The notes beneath the pieces are model-generated. The model made no database searches. It worked only from the letters and a program-made list of their open reading frames with translations, and was not told the origin of the DNA. A stretch of DNA of 64,000 bases from Coptis chinensis. Taxonomy: Eukaryota; Streptophyta; Magnoliopsida; Ranunculales; Ranunculaceae. Positions 49,043 to 62,000 of this stretch are shown piece by piece; within the stretch, counting starts at the first letter, position 1, and each line of letters begins with the position of its first letter. A program made the position numbers and the translations under genes. The stretch lies in contig CM027383.1 in assembly GCA_015680905.1 (NCBI GenBank), positions 97,124,539-97,188,538 on the forward strand, read 5' to 3'.

Positions 49043-49050
49043 TTTTTTTT
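48991..49050. repeat. (GT)18 followed by poly(T) in a satellite module
   Basis: The normal TTTTTGTGTGGTTTTTTT module segment has expanded to about 18 GT repeats (48991-49026) and then about 24 T. A smaller (GT) expansion of the same site occurs at about 56523-56538. Confidence 0.92.
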
Positions 49051-52000
49051 AATATGGAATATCAAGTATAATTTTTAGGAAAAAGAATTCAATTTTTTTT
49101 TCAAATTTCATCTCCAAATTGGTGTATTATAACTCAGTTTCTGGAAAAAAAAAAGAAAAAAAGATCAACATTTTTTTTGTAGCTTTTCTAATATTAAATC
49201 ACAAGAATAATTTTTAGGACATAAAATTGAAACAATCACCAATTCTAGTCACACATGCAGAAATTAATAAATATGTACTCAACCAAAAATCTACGAAACC
49301 AAAAATATATTAGAATTAAGTTATCTTTTTTCCCATTTTTTTTTAGCCAACTGGTGTATTTACTACACAAGTGACTTATCAACTGTTTTTGTGTGGCTTT
49401 TTTAAAATGGAATCTTAAGAATTTTTTTTATGACAATGAATTCTGTTCTCAATTTTATTTATTTTTATTAATTCCAATCTGATCAGAAAACTGGTGTATT
49501 ACAATACACATGTTGTATCAACGACTTTTGTTTGGTTTTTATAATATGGAATATCAAGTATAATTTTTAGGATAAAGAATTCAGTTTTTTTTTTTTTCTT
49601 AGCAAACTATTGTATTATAACACACTTGATGTATCAACGTTTTTTGGGGGAAAAAAAAGGATCAACTATTTTTTTTTGGCTTTTCTAATATTAAATCACA
49701 AGAATAAATTTTAGGACATAAAGTTTAATCAATCTCCAATACCAGGCACACATGCAGAAACTAACAAACATGTACTCAAAAAGGTGAATGTCAGATTGGG
49801 CTTGATAAAAGATAAGTTGTTGTTGTACTGCTCAACAATAAAACAAAAATAATTCAAAGTGGAATATAAGCAACCAATATTCTTCAACAAGGACTGTTAA
49901 CGTGAGCAAATTCTTGTATATAACTAACCTTGAAAATTACAAGCCTCAAGTCCAAATGGAGATATTTTTGAAAAGCAATACAAAGTTCGAAAAAGATCCT
50001 CAAGTTTTTGAAAACAAATCTACGCAACCAAAAATATATTAGAATTCAATTCTCTTTTTTCCAATTTTTTTAGCGAACTAGTGTATTTCCAACACATGTG
50101 ATGTATCAACGGTTTTTGTGTGGCTTTTTTAATTGGGAATCTTAAGTATAATTTTTAGGACAAAGAATTCAGTTTCCAATTATTTATTTATTTATTTATT
50201 AATTCTAATCTCATCAGAAAACTGGTGTAGTACAACACACATGCTGTATCAATGATATTTGTGGGGTTTTTTTTTTTAATATGGAATCTCAATTACAATT
50301 ATTAGGACAGGGAATTCAGTTCATTTTTTTTTATTAATTCCAATTTCATCCGAAAACTGGTGTATTACAGCACACATGCTGTATCAATTATTTTTGTGTG
50401 ATTTTTTTAATAAGGAATATCAAGTATAATTTTTAGGACAAAGAATTCTGTTTTTTTTCCAATTTCGTCAGCAAACTGGTGTATTATAACACACTTGATG
50501 TATCAAAGATTTTTGGAAAAAAAAAAGTATAAACTGTTTTTTTCTGGCTTTTCAAAAATTGAATCATAAGAATAATTTTTTGGACATGAAGGTGAAAAAA
50601 TCACCAAATCCAGGCACACATGCAGAAACGAACAAACATGTACTCAAAAAGGTGAAAGTCAGATTAGGCTTGATAAAAGATAAGTTGTTGTTGTACTGCT
50701 CAACATTGAAAGAAAAATAATTCAAAGGGTAAGCAACCAATATTCTTCATCAAGGACCGTTAACGTGAGCAAATTTCTGTATATAACTAACCTGGAAAAT
50801 TACAAACCTCAAGTCCAAATGGAGAGATTTCTGAAAAGAAATACAAAGTTCTAAAAATATCCACAAGTTTCTGAAAATAAATCTACGCAACCATAAAATA
50901 TATTAGAATTCAATTATCTTTTTTCCCATTTTTGTAGCAAATTGGTGTATTTATAACACATGTGCCGTATAAACGATTTTTGTGTGACTATTTTAATTTG
51001 GAATCTCAAGTATAATTTTTAAGCCAAAAAATCCAGTTATCCGATTTTTTTTTTTTATTTTTATTTTTATTAATACCATTCTCATCAGAAAACTGGTGTA
51101 TTACAACACACATGCAGTATCAACGATTTTTGTGTGGTTTTTTTTAATATGGAATCTTAAGTATAATTTTTGGACAGAGAATTCAGTTCAAAATTTTTAT
51201 TTATTTTTATTAATTCCAATCTCATCAGAAAACTGGTGTATTACAACACACATGCTGTATCAACGATTTTTTTGTGCTTTTTTTAATATGGAATATCAAG
51301 TATAATTTTTTGGACAAAGAATTCAGTTTTTTTTTTTTTTTTATTTATTTTTTTTTTTTTTTTTTTATTTTTTATTTTTTTTTCCGTCTGCAAACTATTG
51401 TATTATAACACATGATGTATCTACGGTTTCTCGAAAAAAAAAAGTTTCAAATATTTTTTTGTGGCTTTTCTAATATTGAATTACAAGAATAATTTTTAGG
51501 ACATAAAGGTGAAACAATCACCAATTCCTGGCACACATGCAGAAACTAACAAAAAGATCACCAATTGGTGAAACAATCACCAATTCCAATAACACACATG
51601 ATGTATCAACGATTTTGGGAAAAAAAAGATCAATTGTTTTTTTTGTGGCATTTCTAATATTAAATCACAAGAATAATTTTTAGGACATAAAGTTGAAACA
51701 ATCACCAATTCTAGGCACATATGCAGAAACTAACAAACATGCACTCAAAAAGGTGAAAGTCAGATTGGGCTTGATAAAAGATAAGTTATTGTTTTACTGC
51801 TCGACAATGAAAGAAAAATAATTCAAATGGGAATATAAGCAACCAATATTCTTCATCAAGGACCATTAACGTGAGCAAATTCTTGTATATAACTAACCTG
51901 GAAAATTACAAGCCTCAAGTCCAAATGGAGAGATTTCTGAAAAGCAATACAAACTTCTAAAAAGATATACAAGTTTCTGAAAACAAATCTACGCAACCTA

Positions 52001-55000
52001 AAAATATATTAGAATTCAGTTCTCTTTTTTCCCATTTTTTTTTAGCAAACTGGTGTATTTCCAACACATGTGAGGTATCTACGGTTTTTGTGTGGCTTTT
52101 TTAATTTGGAATCTCAAGTATAATGTTTAGGACAAAGAATTCATTTCTCTATTTTTTTTTTATATTTTTTTATTGGTTTTAATCTCATCATAAAACTGGT
52201 GTATTACAACACACATGCTGTATCAGCGATTTTTGTGTGGTGTTTTTAATATGGAATATCAAGTATAATTTTTAGGACAAAGAATTCAGTTTTTTTTTCA
52301 ATTTCTTCAGCAAACTGGTGTAGTTATAACACACATGATGTATCAATGGATTTTTAGATCAACTGTTTTTTATGGCTTTTTTAATATTAAATCACAAGAA
52401 TAATTTTTAGGACAGAAAGTTGAAACAATCACCAATTCCGGGCACACATGTAGAAACAAACAAACATGCACTCAAAAAGGTGAAAGTCAGATTGGGCTTG
52501 ATAAAAGATAAGTTGTTGTTTTACTGCTCAATAATGAAAGAAAAATTATTCAAAGGGGAATATAAGCAACCAATATTCTTCGTCAAGGACCGTTAACGAG
52601 AGCAAATTCTTGTATATAACTAACTTGGAAAACTACAAGCCTCAAGTCCAAATGGAGAGATTTCTTAAAAGTAATACAAACTTTTAAAAAGATCCACAAG
52701 TTTTTGAAAAAAAATCTACACAACCTAAAATATATTAGAATTTAGTTATCTTTTTTCCCATTTTTTTAGCAAACAGGTGTATTAACAACACATGTGATGT
52801 ATTAATGGTTTTTGTGTGGCTTTTTTAATATGGAATCTCAAGTATAACTTTTAGGACAAAGAATTTAGTTCTCTATTTTATTTATTTATTTATTTATTTA
52901 TTTATTGGTTCTAATCTCATCAGAAAACTGGTGTATTACAACACACATGCTGTATAACCGATTTTTGTGTGTTTTTTTTAATATGGAATATCAAGTATAA
53001 TTTTTAAGACAAAGAATTCAGTTTTTTTTTTTCCAATTTTGTCAGCAAACTGCTGTATTATAACACACATGATGTATCAACGGTTTTTGAAAATAAAAAC
53101 AAAGGATCAACTATTTTTTAATGGCTTTTCTAATATTAATTCACAAGAATAAATTTTAGGATATAAAGTTGAAACAATCACCAATTCCGGGCACACATGA
53201 AGAAACTAACAAACATGTACTCAAAAGGGTGAAAGTCAGATTGGGCTTGATAAAAGATAAGTTGTTGTTTTACTGCTCAACAATGAAAAAAAAAATAATT
53301 CAAAGGGGAATATAACAACCAATATTCTTCATCTAGGACCATTAACGTGAGCAAATTCTTGTATATAACTAACCTGGAAAATTACAAGCATCTAGTCCAA
53401 ATGGAGAGATTTCTGAAAAGCAATACAAACTTCTAAAAAGATCCACAAGTTTTTGTAAACAAATCTACGCAACCTAAAATATATTAGAATTCAGTTCTCT
53501 TTTTTCCCATTTTTTTTGGCAAATTTGTGTATTTACAATAGATGTGCCGTATAAACGATTTTTGTGTGGCTTTTTTAATATGGAATCTCAAGTTTAAATT
53601 TTAAGACAAAGAATTCAGTTCTCTAATTTTTTTTTAATTCCAATCTCATCAGAAAACTGGTGTATTACAACCCACATGTTGTATCAATGATTTTTGTGTG
53701 GTTTTTTTTAATATGGAATCTTAATTATAATTTTTGGACAGAGAATGCAGTTCACTATTTTTTATTTATTTTTATTAATTCCAATCTTATCAGAAAACTG
53801 GTGTATTACAACACACATGCTGTATCAACGATTTTTGTGTGGTTTTTTTTAATATGGAATATCAAGTATAATTTTTAGGACAAAGAATTCAGTTTTTTTT
53901 CCCAATATCGTCAGCAAACTGGTGTATTATAACACACATGATGTATAAACGCTTTTTTTAAAAAAAAAAAAAAAAGGATCAATTGTTTTTTTGTGTCTTT
54001 TTAAATATTAAATCACAAGAATAATTTTTAGGACGTAAAGTTGAAATAATCACCAATTCCAGGCACACATGCAGAAACTAACAAACATGTACTCAAAATA
54101 GTGAAAGTCAGATTGGGCTAGATAAAATATAAGTTGTTGTTGTACTGCTCAACAATGAATGAAAAATAATTCAAAGGGGAATATAAGCAACTAATATTCT
54201 TCATCACAGACCGTTAACGTGAGCAAATTCTTGTTTATAACTAACCTGTAAAATTACAGGATTTAAGTCCAAATGGAGAGATTTCTGAAAGGCAATACAA
54301 ACTTCTAAAAAGATCCACATGCAAGTTTCTGAAAATAAATCTACGCAACCTAAAATATATTAGAATTCTGCTTATCTTTTTTCCCATTTTTTTAAGCAAA
54401 GTGGTGTATTTACAACACATGTGATGTATTAACTGTTTTTGCGTGACTTTTTTAATATGGAATCTCAACTATAATTTTTAGGATAAAGAATTCAGTTCTC
54501 TATTTTTTTTTATTTTTTTATTAATTCCAAACTCATCAGAAAACTGGTGTATTACAACACACATGCTGTATCAAAGATTTTTGGGTGGTTTTTTTAATAT
54601 GGAGTCTCAATTAAAATTTTTAGGATAGAGAATTCAATTCACTATTTTTTTTTATTAATTCCAATCACATTAGAAAATTAGTGTATTACAACATACATGC
54701 TGTATCAACGATTTTTGTGTTGATTTTTTTTAATATGGAATATCATGTACAATTTTTAGGACAAAGAATTCAGTATTTTTTTCCATTTTTGTCAGCAAAT
54801 TGGTGCATTATAACACACATGATGTATCAACGGTTTTGGAAAAAAAAAACAGGATAAACATTTTTTTTCTGGCTATTCTAATATTAAATAATAAGAATAA
54901 TTTTTAGGACATAAAGTTGAAACAGTCGCCAATTCCAGGCACACATGCAGAAACTAACAAACATGTACTCAAAAAGGTTAAAGTCAAATTGGGCTTTATA

Positions 55001-55553
55001 AAAGATAAGTTGTTGTTGTACTGCTCAACAATGAAAGAAAAATAATTCAAAGGGGAATATAAGCAACCAATATTCTTCATCAAGGACTGTTAACGTGAGC
55101 AAATTCTTGTATATAACCAGCTTGGAAAATTACAAGCCTCAAGTTAAAATGGAAGGATTTCTGAAAAGTAATACAAACTTCTAAAAAGAACCATAAGTTT
55201 CTAAAAACAAATCTACGCAACCTAAAATATATTAGAATCTCAAGTGTAATTTTTTTGGACAAAGAATTCAGTAATCTATTTTATTTATTTTTTATTAATT
55301 CCAATCTCATCAGAAAACTGGTGTATTACAACACACATGTTGTATCAACGATTTTTGTTTGGTTTTTTTATTATGGAATCTCAATTATAATTTTTAGGAC
55401 AGAGAATTCAGTTCACTATTTTTTAATTTTTATTTTATTAATTCCAATCTCATCAGAAAACTGGTATATTACAACACACATGCTGTATCAACTATTTTTG
55501 TGTGGTTTTTTTTAATATGGAATATCAAGTATAATTTTTAGGACAAAGAATTC

Positions 55554-55555
<2 letters not shown>

Positions 55556-55594
<39 letters not shown>
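55556..55594. repeat. Poly(T) tract of 39 bases in a satellite module
   Basis: Expansion of the same M3 T-run that is expanded at 44907-44972; it is followed by CGATTTCGTCAGCAAACTGG, the normal M3/M4 junction. Confidence 0.9.
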
Positions 55595-58500
55595 CGATTT
55601 CGTCAGCAAACTGGTTTATTATAACACACATGATGTATCAACAGTTTTTGAAAAAAAAAAATCAACTGTTTTTTTGTGACTTTTCTAATATTGAATCACA
55701 AGAATAATTTTTAGGTCATAAAGTTGAAACAATCACCAATTTCAAGCACACATCCAGAAACTAACAAATATGTACTCAAGAATAATTTTTAGGAAAAAGA
55801 ATTCAGTTTTTTTTTTTTTTTTTTTTTATTTTTATTTTTTTCAATTTCATCTGCAAACTGGTGTATTTTAACAGACATGATGTATCAACGGTATTTGAAA
55901 AAAAAAGAAGAAGTATCAACTGTTTTTTTGTGGCTTTTCTAATATTGAATCACAAGAATATTTTTTTGGATATAAAGGTGAAACAATCACCAATTCCTAG
56001 CACACATGCAGAAACTAACAAACATGTACTCAAAAATGTGAAAGTCAGATTGGGCTTGATAAAAGATATGTTGTTGTCTTAATGCTCAACAATGAACGAA
56101 AAATAATTCAAAGAGAAATATAAGCAACACATATACTTCGTCAAGGACCGTTAACGTGAGCAAATTCTTGTATATAACTAACTTAGAAAATTACAAGCCT
56201 CAAGTCCAAATAGAGACAATTCTGAAAAGCAATAATAACTTCTATAAAGATCCACAAGTTTCTGAAAATAAATCTACGTAACATAAAATATATTAGAATT
56301 CAGTTTTCTTTTTTCAGATTTTTTTTTTAGGAATCTGGTGTATTTACAACACATGTGATGTATCAACGGTTTTTGTGTGGTTTTTTTAATATGAAATTTA
56401 AAGTATAATTTTTAGGACAAAGAATTCAGTTCTATATTTTTATTTTTATTTAATTTTTTATTAATTCAAAATTCATTAGAAAACTGATGTATTACAACCC
56501 ACATGCTGTATCAACGATTTTTGTGTGTGTGTGTGTGTTTTTTTTAATATGGAATCTCAATTATAATTTTTAGGACAGTGAATTCAATTCACTATTTTTT
56601 ATTTTTTTTATTAATACCAATCTCATCTAAAAACTGATGTATTACAACACACATGCTGTATCAACGATTTTTGTGTGGTTTTTTTCATATGGAATATCAA
56701 GTATAATTTTTAGGACAAAGAATTCTTTTTTTTTTTCTAATTTCGTCAGAAAACTAGTGTATTATAACACACATGATGTATCAATGGTTTTGGAAAAAAA
56801 AAAAGTATCAACTATTTTTCTATGGCTTTTCTAATATTGAATCATAAGAATAATGTTTAGGACATAAAGGTGAAACAATCACCAATTCCAGGCACACATG
56901 CAGAAACTAACAAACATGTACTGAAAAATGTGAAAGTCAGATTGTGCTTGATAAAAATAAGTTGTTGTTGTACTGCTCAACAATGAAAGAAAAATAATTC
57001 AAATGGAAATATAAGCAACCGATATTCTTCATCAGGGACCGTTAACGTGAGAAAATTATTGTATAAAACTAACCTGGAAAATTTCAAGCCTCAAGTCCAA
57101 ATGGAGAGATTTTGAAAAGCAAAACAAACTTCTAACAAGATCCACAAGTTTCTGAAAATAAATCTAAGCAACCTAAAGTATATTAGAATTTAGTTATCTT
57201 TTTTCCCAATTTTTTTAGCAAACTGGTGTATTTACAACACATGTGATGTATCAACGGGTTTTGCTTGGATTTTTTAATATGGAATCTCAAGTATACTTTG
57301 TAGGACAAAGAATTCAGTTCTCTATATATTTTTTTTTATTTTTTTATTAATTCCAATCTCATCTGAAAGCTGGTGTATCACAACACACATGCTGTATCAA
57401 CTATTTTTGTGTTGTTTTTTTAATATGGAATCTCAATTATAAGTTTTAGGAAAAAGAATTCAATTCACTTTTTTTTTATTATTTTTTTATTAATTCAAAT
57501 CTCATCAGAAAACTGGTGTATTACAACACACATGCTGTATCAACGATTTTTGTGTGGTTTTTTTAGTATGGAATATCAAGTATAATTTTTAGGACAAAGA
57601 ATTCAGTTTTTTCCTTTTTTCAAATTTCTTCAGCAAACTGTTGAATTATAACACACATGATGTATTAATGGTTTTTGGGGAAAAAAAGGATCATCTATTT
57701 TTTTGTGGATTTTCTAATATTAAATCATAAGAATAATTTTTAGGACATAAAGGTGAAACAATCACCAATTCCATGCACACATGCAGAAACTAACAAACAT
57801 GTACACTAAAATGTGAAAGTCAGATTGGGATTGATAAAAGATAAATTGTTGTTGTATTGCTCAACAATGAAAGAAAAATAATTCAAAGAGAAATATAACC
57901 AACCAATATTCTTCATCAAGGACCGTTAATGTGAGCAAATTCTTGTATATAACTAACCTGGAAAATTGCAAGCTTCAAGTCCAAATGGAGAGATTTCTGA
58001 AAAGCAATACAAATTTCTAAAAAGATCCACAAGTTTCTGAAAACAAATCAACGCAACCTAAAATATATTAGAATTCAGTTCTCTTTTTGCCCATTTTTTT
58101 TAGCAAATTGATATATTTACAACACATGTGCCGTATCAACGATTTTTGTGTGGCTTTTTTAATATGGAATCTCAAGTATAATTTTTAAGACAAAGAATTC
58201 TGTTCTCTATTTTTTTTTTCTTTTTTATTTATTCCAATCTCATCAGAAAACTTGTGCATTACAAAGTTACAAGCTATATCAACGATTTTTGTGTGGTTTT
58301 TTTAATATCGAATATCAATTATAATTTTTAGGACAGAAAATTCGGTTCAATATTTTTTATTTATTTTTTATTAATTCCAATCTCATCCGAAAATTGGTGT
58401 ATTACAACACAAATGCTGTATCAACAATTTTTGTGTGTTTTTTTAATATGGAATATCAAGTACAATTCTTAGGACAAAGAAATCATTTTTTTTTCTAATT

Positions 58501-59047
58501 TCGTCATAAAACTGGTGTATTATAACACATATGATGTATCAACGCTTTTTGGGAAAAAAAAAGTATCAACTGTTTTTTTGTGGCTTTTCTAATATTGAAT
58601 CACAAGAATAATTTTTAGGACATAAAGGTAAAACAATCTCCAATTCCATGCACACATGCAGAAACTAACAAACATGTACTCAAAAAGGTGAAATTCAGAT
58701 TGGGCGTGATAAAAGATATGTTGTTGTTGTACTCTTCAACAATGATAGAAAAATAATTCAAATGGAAATATCAGCAACCGATATTCTTCATCAGGTACCG
58801 TTAACGTGAGCAAATTCTTGTATAAGACAAACCTGAAAAATTACAAGCCTCAAGTCCAAATGGTGAGATTTATGAAAAGCAATAAAAACTGCTAACAAGA
58901 TCCACAAGTTTCTGAAAAGAAATCTAAACAACCTAAAGTATATTAGAATTCAGTTATCTTTTTTCCCAATTTTTTTTAGCAAACTGGTGTATTTACAACA
59001 CATGTGAAGTATCAACGGTTTATGTGTGGCTTTTTTAATATGGGATC

Positions 59048-62000
59048 TTTATTCGAAGAGTATAATACACAAAAATAAGAAAAAAAAAACGGGTTTTTTT
59101 TTTTTAAAAATTCATTTAGAGATATACTCTAACATAGATAAAATTTGTTGTCCACTTTTAAAAAAGAACTAACGGTCAAAAATTGTCTAGTTTTTGCAAT
59201 CATCATTTGTCAAAGTTAAAAATTGTCAAACATGTTGAATTTTTGTATAGATGTTCCTTATGGTTAGTAGTTCAAATCCACAAAAAATAAGGTTTTAAAT
59301 CAGTGAGCATAGACTTTAATTTATGGATTTTTTTTCACTGTTGTTGGTAAATTTTTAGGTGTGACTTTGGAACCCCTCTTGAAAGTTTTATTTAATTTGT
59401 CAGTTGAATACCTTAAGATTATGGTTAGAATACCTGTACACTTTCAATCCTTTTGTATATGGGATGATTGACCTTGAAATTGTATTGGAATAAAGAAAAA
59501 CATTTACATTAATTTGTTTGTGAGGTGTTGCTAATTACAGATTATTTACAATAAAATATTTATGAGTATTACTCAGTGCCTTGCTTCTGTAATTTGTCAC
59601 CGCATTGTCAGTCTAATCTTTCCAAGATAGATGATTCGTTTACATAGCCATAACTTTTTTATAAATTAAGCATTTATAGACGTTGGATCGGAAAATTTGT
59701 ACTCAATATTTATTTTATGAAAAAGTTTGATTTCAGATAACTTTAGCATGTTACGTTGCAAATGCCACAGGAGGGTCTTAGGCCTAGGCAGGATCCTTGG
59801 GATTAGACATCAAGCTAAACTTTGCATTGGGTGTCGGTTTGTTTCTAATTGTCGGTATGATTGCCTAACATATCTCAGATCACCTTATTTCTTGAACTGT
59901 CATAATTAATCGAGACTGCAATGCCAGCATCTTTTAAGTTTTTGTACATCAGCTTCTCTTATAACACCACCACTAAAGATAACAAAAAGATTCTTGAAGT
60001 AAATATAACTGAAGGGAATGGATTCTCTCGAAGGTGCAACGTGTATAGCTTTGTTGTGATCTTGAGAGGGAAGATGACAATGTTTGGATGAGGATATTGC
60101 AGTCCTTGGTGCGTGAGGAATAGACATCCGGTGTAGTTGATTTTATAGTACTGAGTGAATTTGAGATCGAATAAGGGAGGGCGACTTTCCTTCGATTCCC
60201 GTTGAATTGGAAATTTGGAAATAAGATTTTCTATAAGTTTTATTTTAGTGTTTTGGCTTTCATATTTTACTAAGTTGTTCACTTAGGATTATCTTTCAAT
60301 GTTGAAATCTTATTTCTTTTACATGTTCTCAAAAAAGAAAAAAAAAAAAAAAAAAATTTATTCGAAGAGTATAATATACAAAAAAAGGAAAAAAAAACGG
60401 GAATAAAAAAATTCATTTAGAGATATACTCTAACATAGATAAAATTTGTTGTTCACTTTTAAAAAATAACTAACAGTCAAAAAATGTATAGTTTTTGCAA
60501 TCATCATTTGTCATAGTTAAAATTGTCAAACATGTTTAATTTTTGTAGAGATGTTCCTTATGATTAGTAGTTCAAATCCACAAAAAATGAGGTTTTAAAT
60601 CAGTGAGCATAGGCTTTAATTTATGGATTTTTTTTCACTGTTGTTGGTAAATTTTTAGGTGTGACTTTCGAACCCTTCTTGAAAGTTTTATTTAATTTGT
60701 CATTTGAATACCTTAAGATTATGGTTAGAATACCTGTACACTTTCAATCCTTTTGTATACGGGATGATTGACCTTGAAATTGTATTGGAATAAAGAAAAA
60801 CATTTACATTAATTTGTTTGTGAGGTGTTGCTAATTACCGATTATTTACAATAAAACATTTATGAGTATTACTCAGTGCCTTGCTTCTGTAATTGGTCAC
60901 CGCATTGTTAGCCTATTCTTCCCAAGATAGATGATTCATTTACACTGTCATAATTTTTTTCTAAATGAAGCATTTGTAGACGTTGGATCGGAAAATTTGT
61001 ACTCAATATTTATTTTATGAAAAAGTTTGATTTCAGTTGCGCATAACTTTACCATGTTACGTTGCAAAATGCCACAGGAGGGTCTTAGGCCTAGGCGGGA
61101 TCCTTGGGATTAAACATCAAGCTAAACTTTGCATTGGGTGTCGGTTTGTTTCTAATTGCCGGTATCATTGCCTAACATATCTCAGATCACCTTATTTCTT
61201 GAACTGTCATAATTAATCAAGACTGCAATTCCAGCATCTCTTAAGTTGTTGTACATCAGGTTTTCTTATAACACCACCACTAAAGATAACAAAAAGATTC
61301 TTGAAGTAAATATAACTGAAGGGAATGGATTCTCTCGAAGGTGCAACGTGTATAGCTTTGTTGTGATCTTGAGAGGGAATATGACAATGTTTGAATGAGG
61401 ATATTGCAGTCCTTGGTGTGTGAGGAATAGACATCCTGTGTAGTTGATTTTATAGTACTGAGTTATTTTGAGATCGAATAAGGGAAGGCGACTTTCCTTC
61501 GATTCCCGTTGAATTGGAAATTTGGAAATAAGATTTACTATAAGTTTTATTTTAGTGTTTTTTCTTTCATATTTTACTAAGTTGTTCACTTAGGATTATC
61601 TTTCAATGTTGAAATGTTATTTCTTTTACATGTTCTCAAAAAAAAAAAAAAAAAAAAAAAAATTATTCGAAGAGTATAATTCACAAAAATAAGAAAAAAA
61701 AAAAAATTTTGTAAAAATTCATTTAGAGATATACTCTAACATAGATAAAATTTGTTGTCCACTTTTAAAAAAGAACTAACGGTCAAAAATTGTCTAGTTT
61801 TTGCAATCATCATTTGTCAAAATTAAAAATTGTCAAACATGTTGAATTTTGTATAGATGTTCCTTATTGTTAGTAGTTCAAATCCACAAAAAATAAAGTT
61901 TTAAATCAGTGAGCATAGACTTTAATTTATGGATTTTTTTTCACTGTTGTTGGTAAATTTTTAGGTGTGACTTTGGTACCCCTCTTGAAAGTTTTATTCA

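Larger units (their letters stand above)
31134..59047. repeat. Modular satellite array, ~880-bp higher-order unit, about 30 copies
   Basis: The landmark GACCGTTAACGTGAGCAAAT occurs, with variants, about 30 times between 32161 and 58795. Adjacent landmarks are most often 870-900 bp apart (for example 39031, 39915, 40806, 41683, 42580, 43461). One unit (38864-39747) consists of a unique segment U of about 350 bp and four modules starting at about 39215, 39361, 39497 and 39627. All four modules share the core AACTGGTGTATTACAACACA followed by TGTATCAACGATTTTTGTG. Module 4 has a poly(A) interruption (TTTTTGGAAAAAAA). Unit spacings also cluster near 590, 735 and 1025 bp, one module fewer or more. 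GC is very low (14 of 60 bases at 40021-40080). Small ORFs inside are by-products. Several truncated U segments occur (about 31508-31680, 49200, 51530, 55740). Confidence 0.97.

Noticed and set aside
31134..59047. Many 60-90-codon frames on both strands in the satellite (for example 54241-54468, 55255-55515)
   Set aside because: They recur with each unit, have no family motifs, change frame with every homopolymer indel and are explained by AT-rich repeat sequence.
31134..59047. Regular repeats separated by variable sequence, superficially like a CRISPR array
   Set aside because: The repeats are long, diverged satellite modules in a plant nuclear context; there are no short identical repeats with unique spacers and no cas genes.
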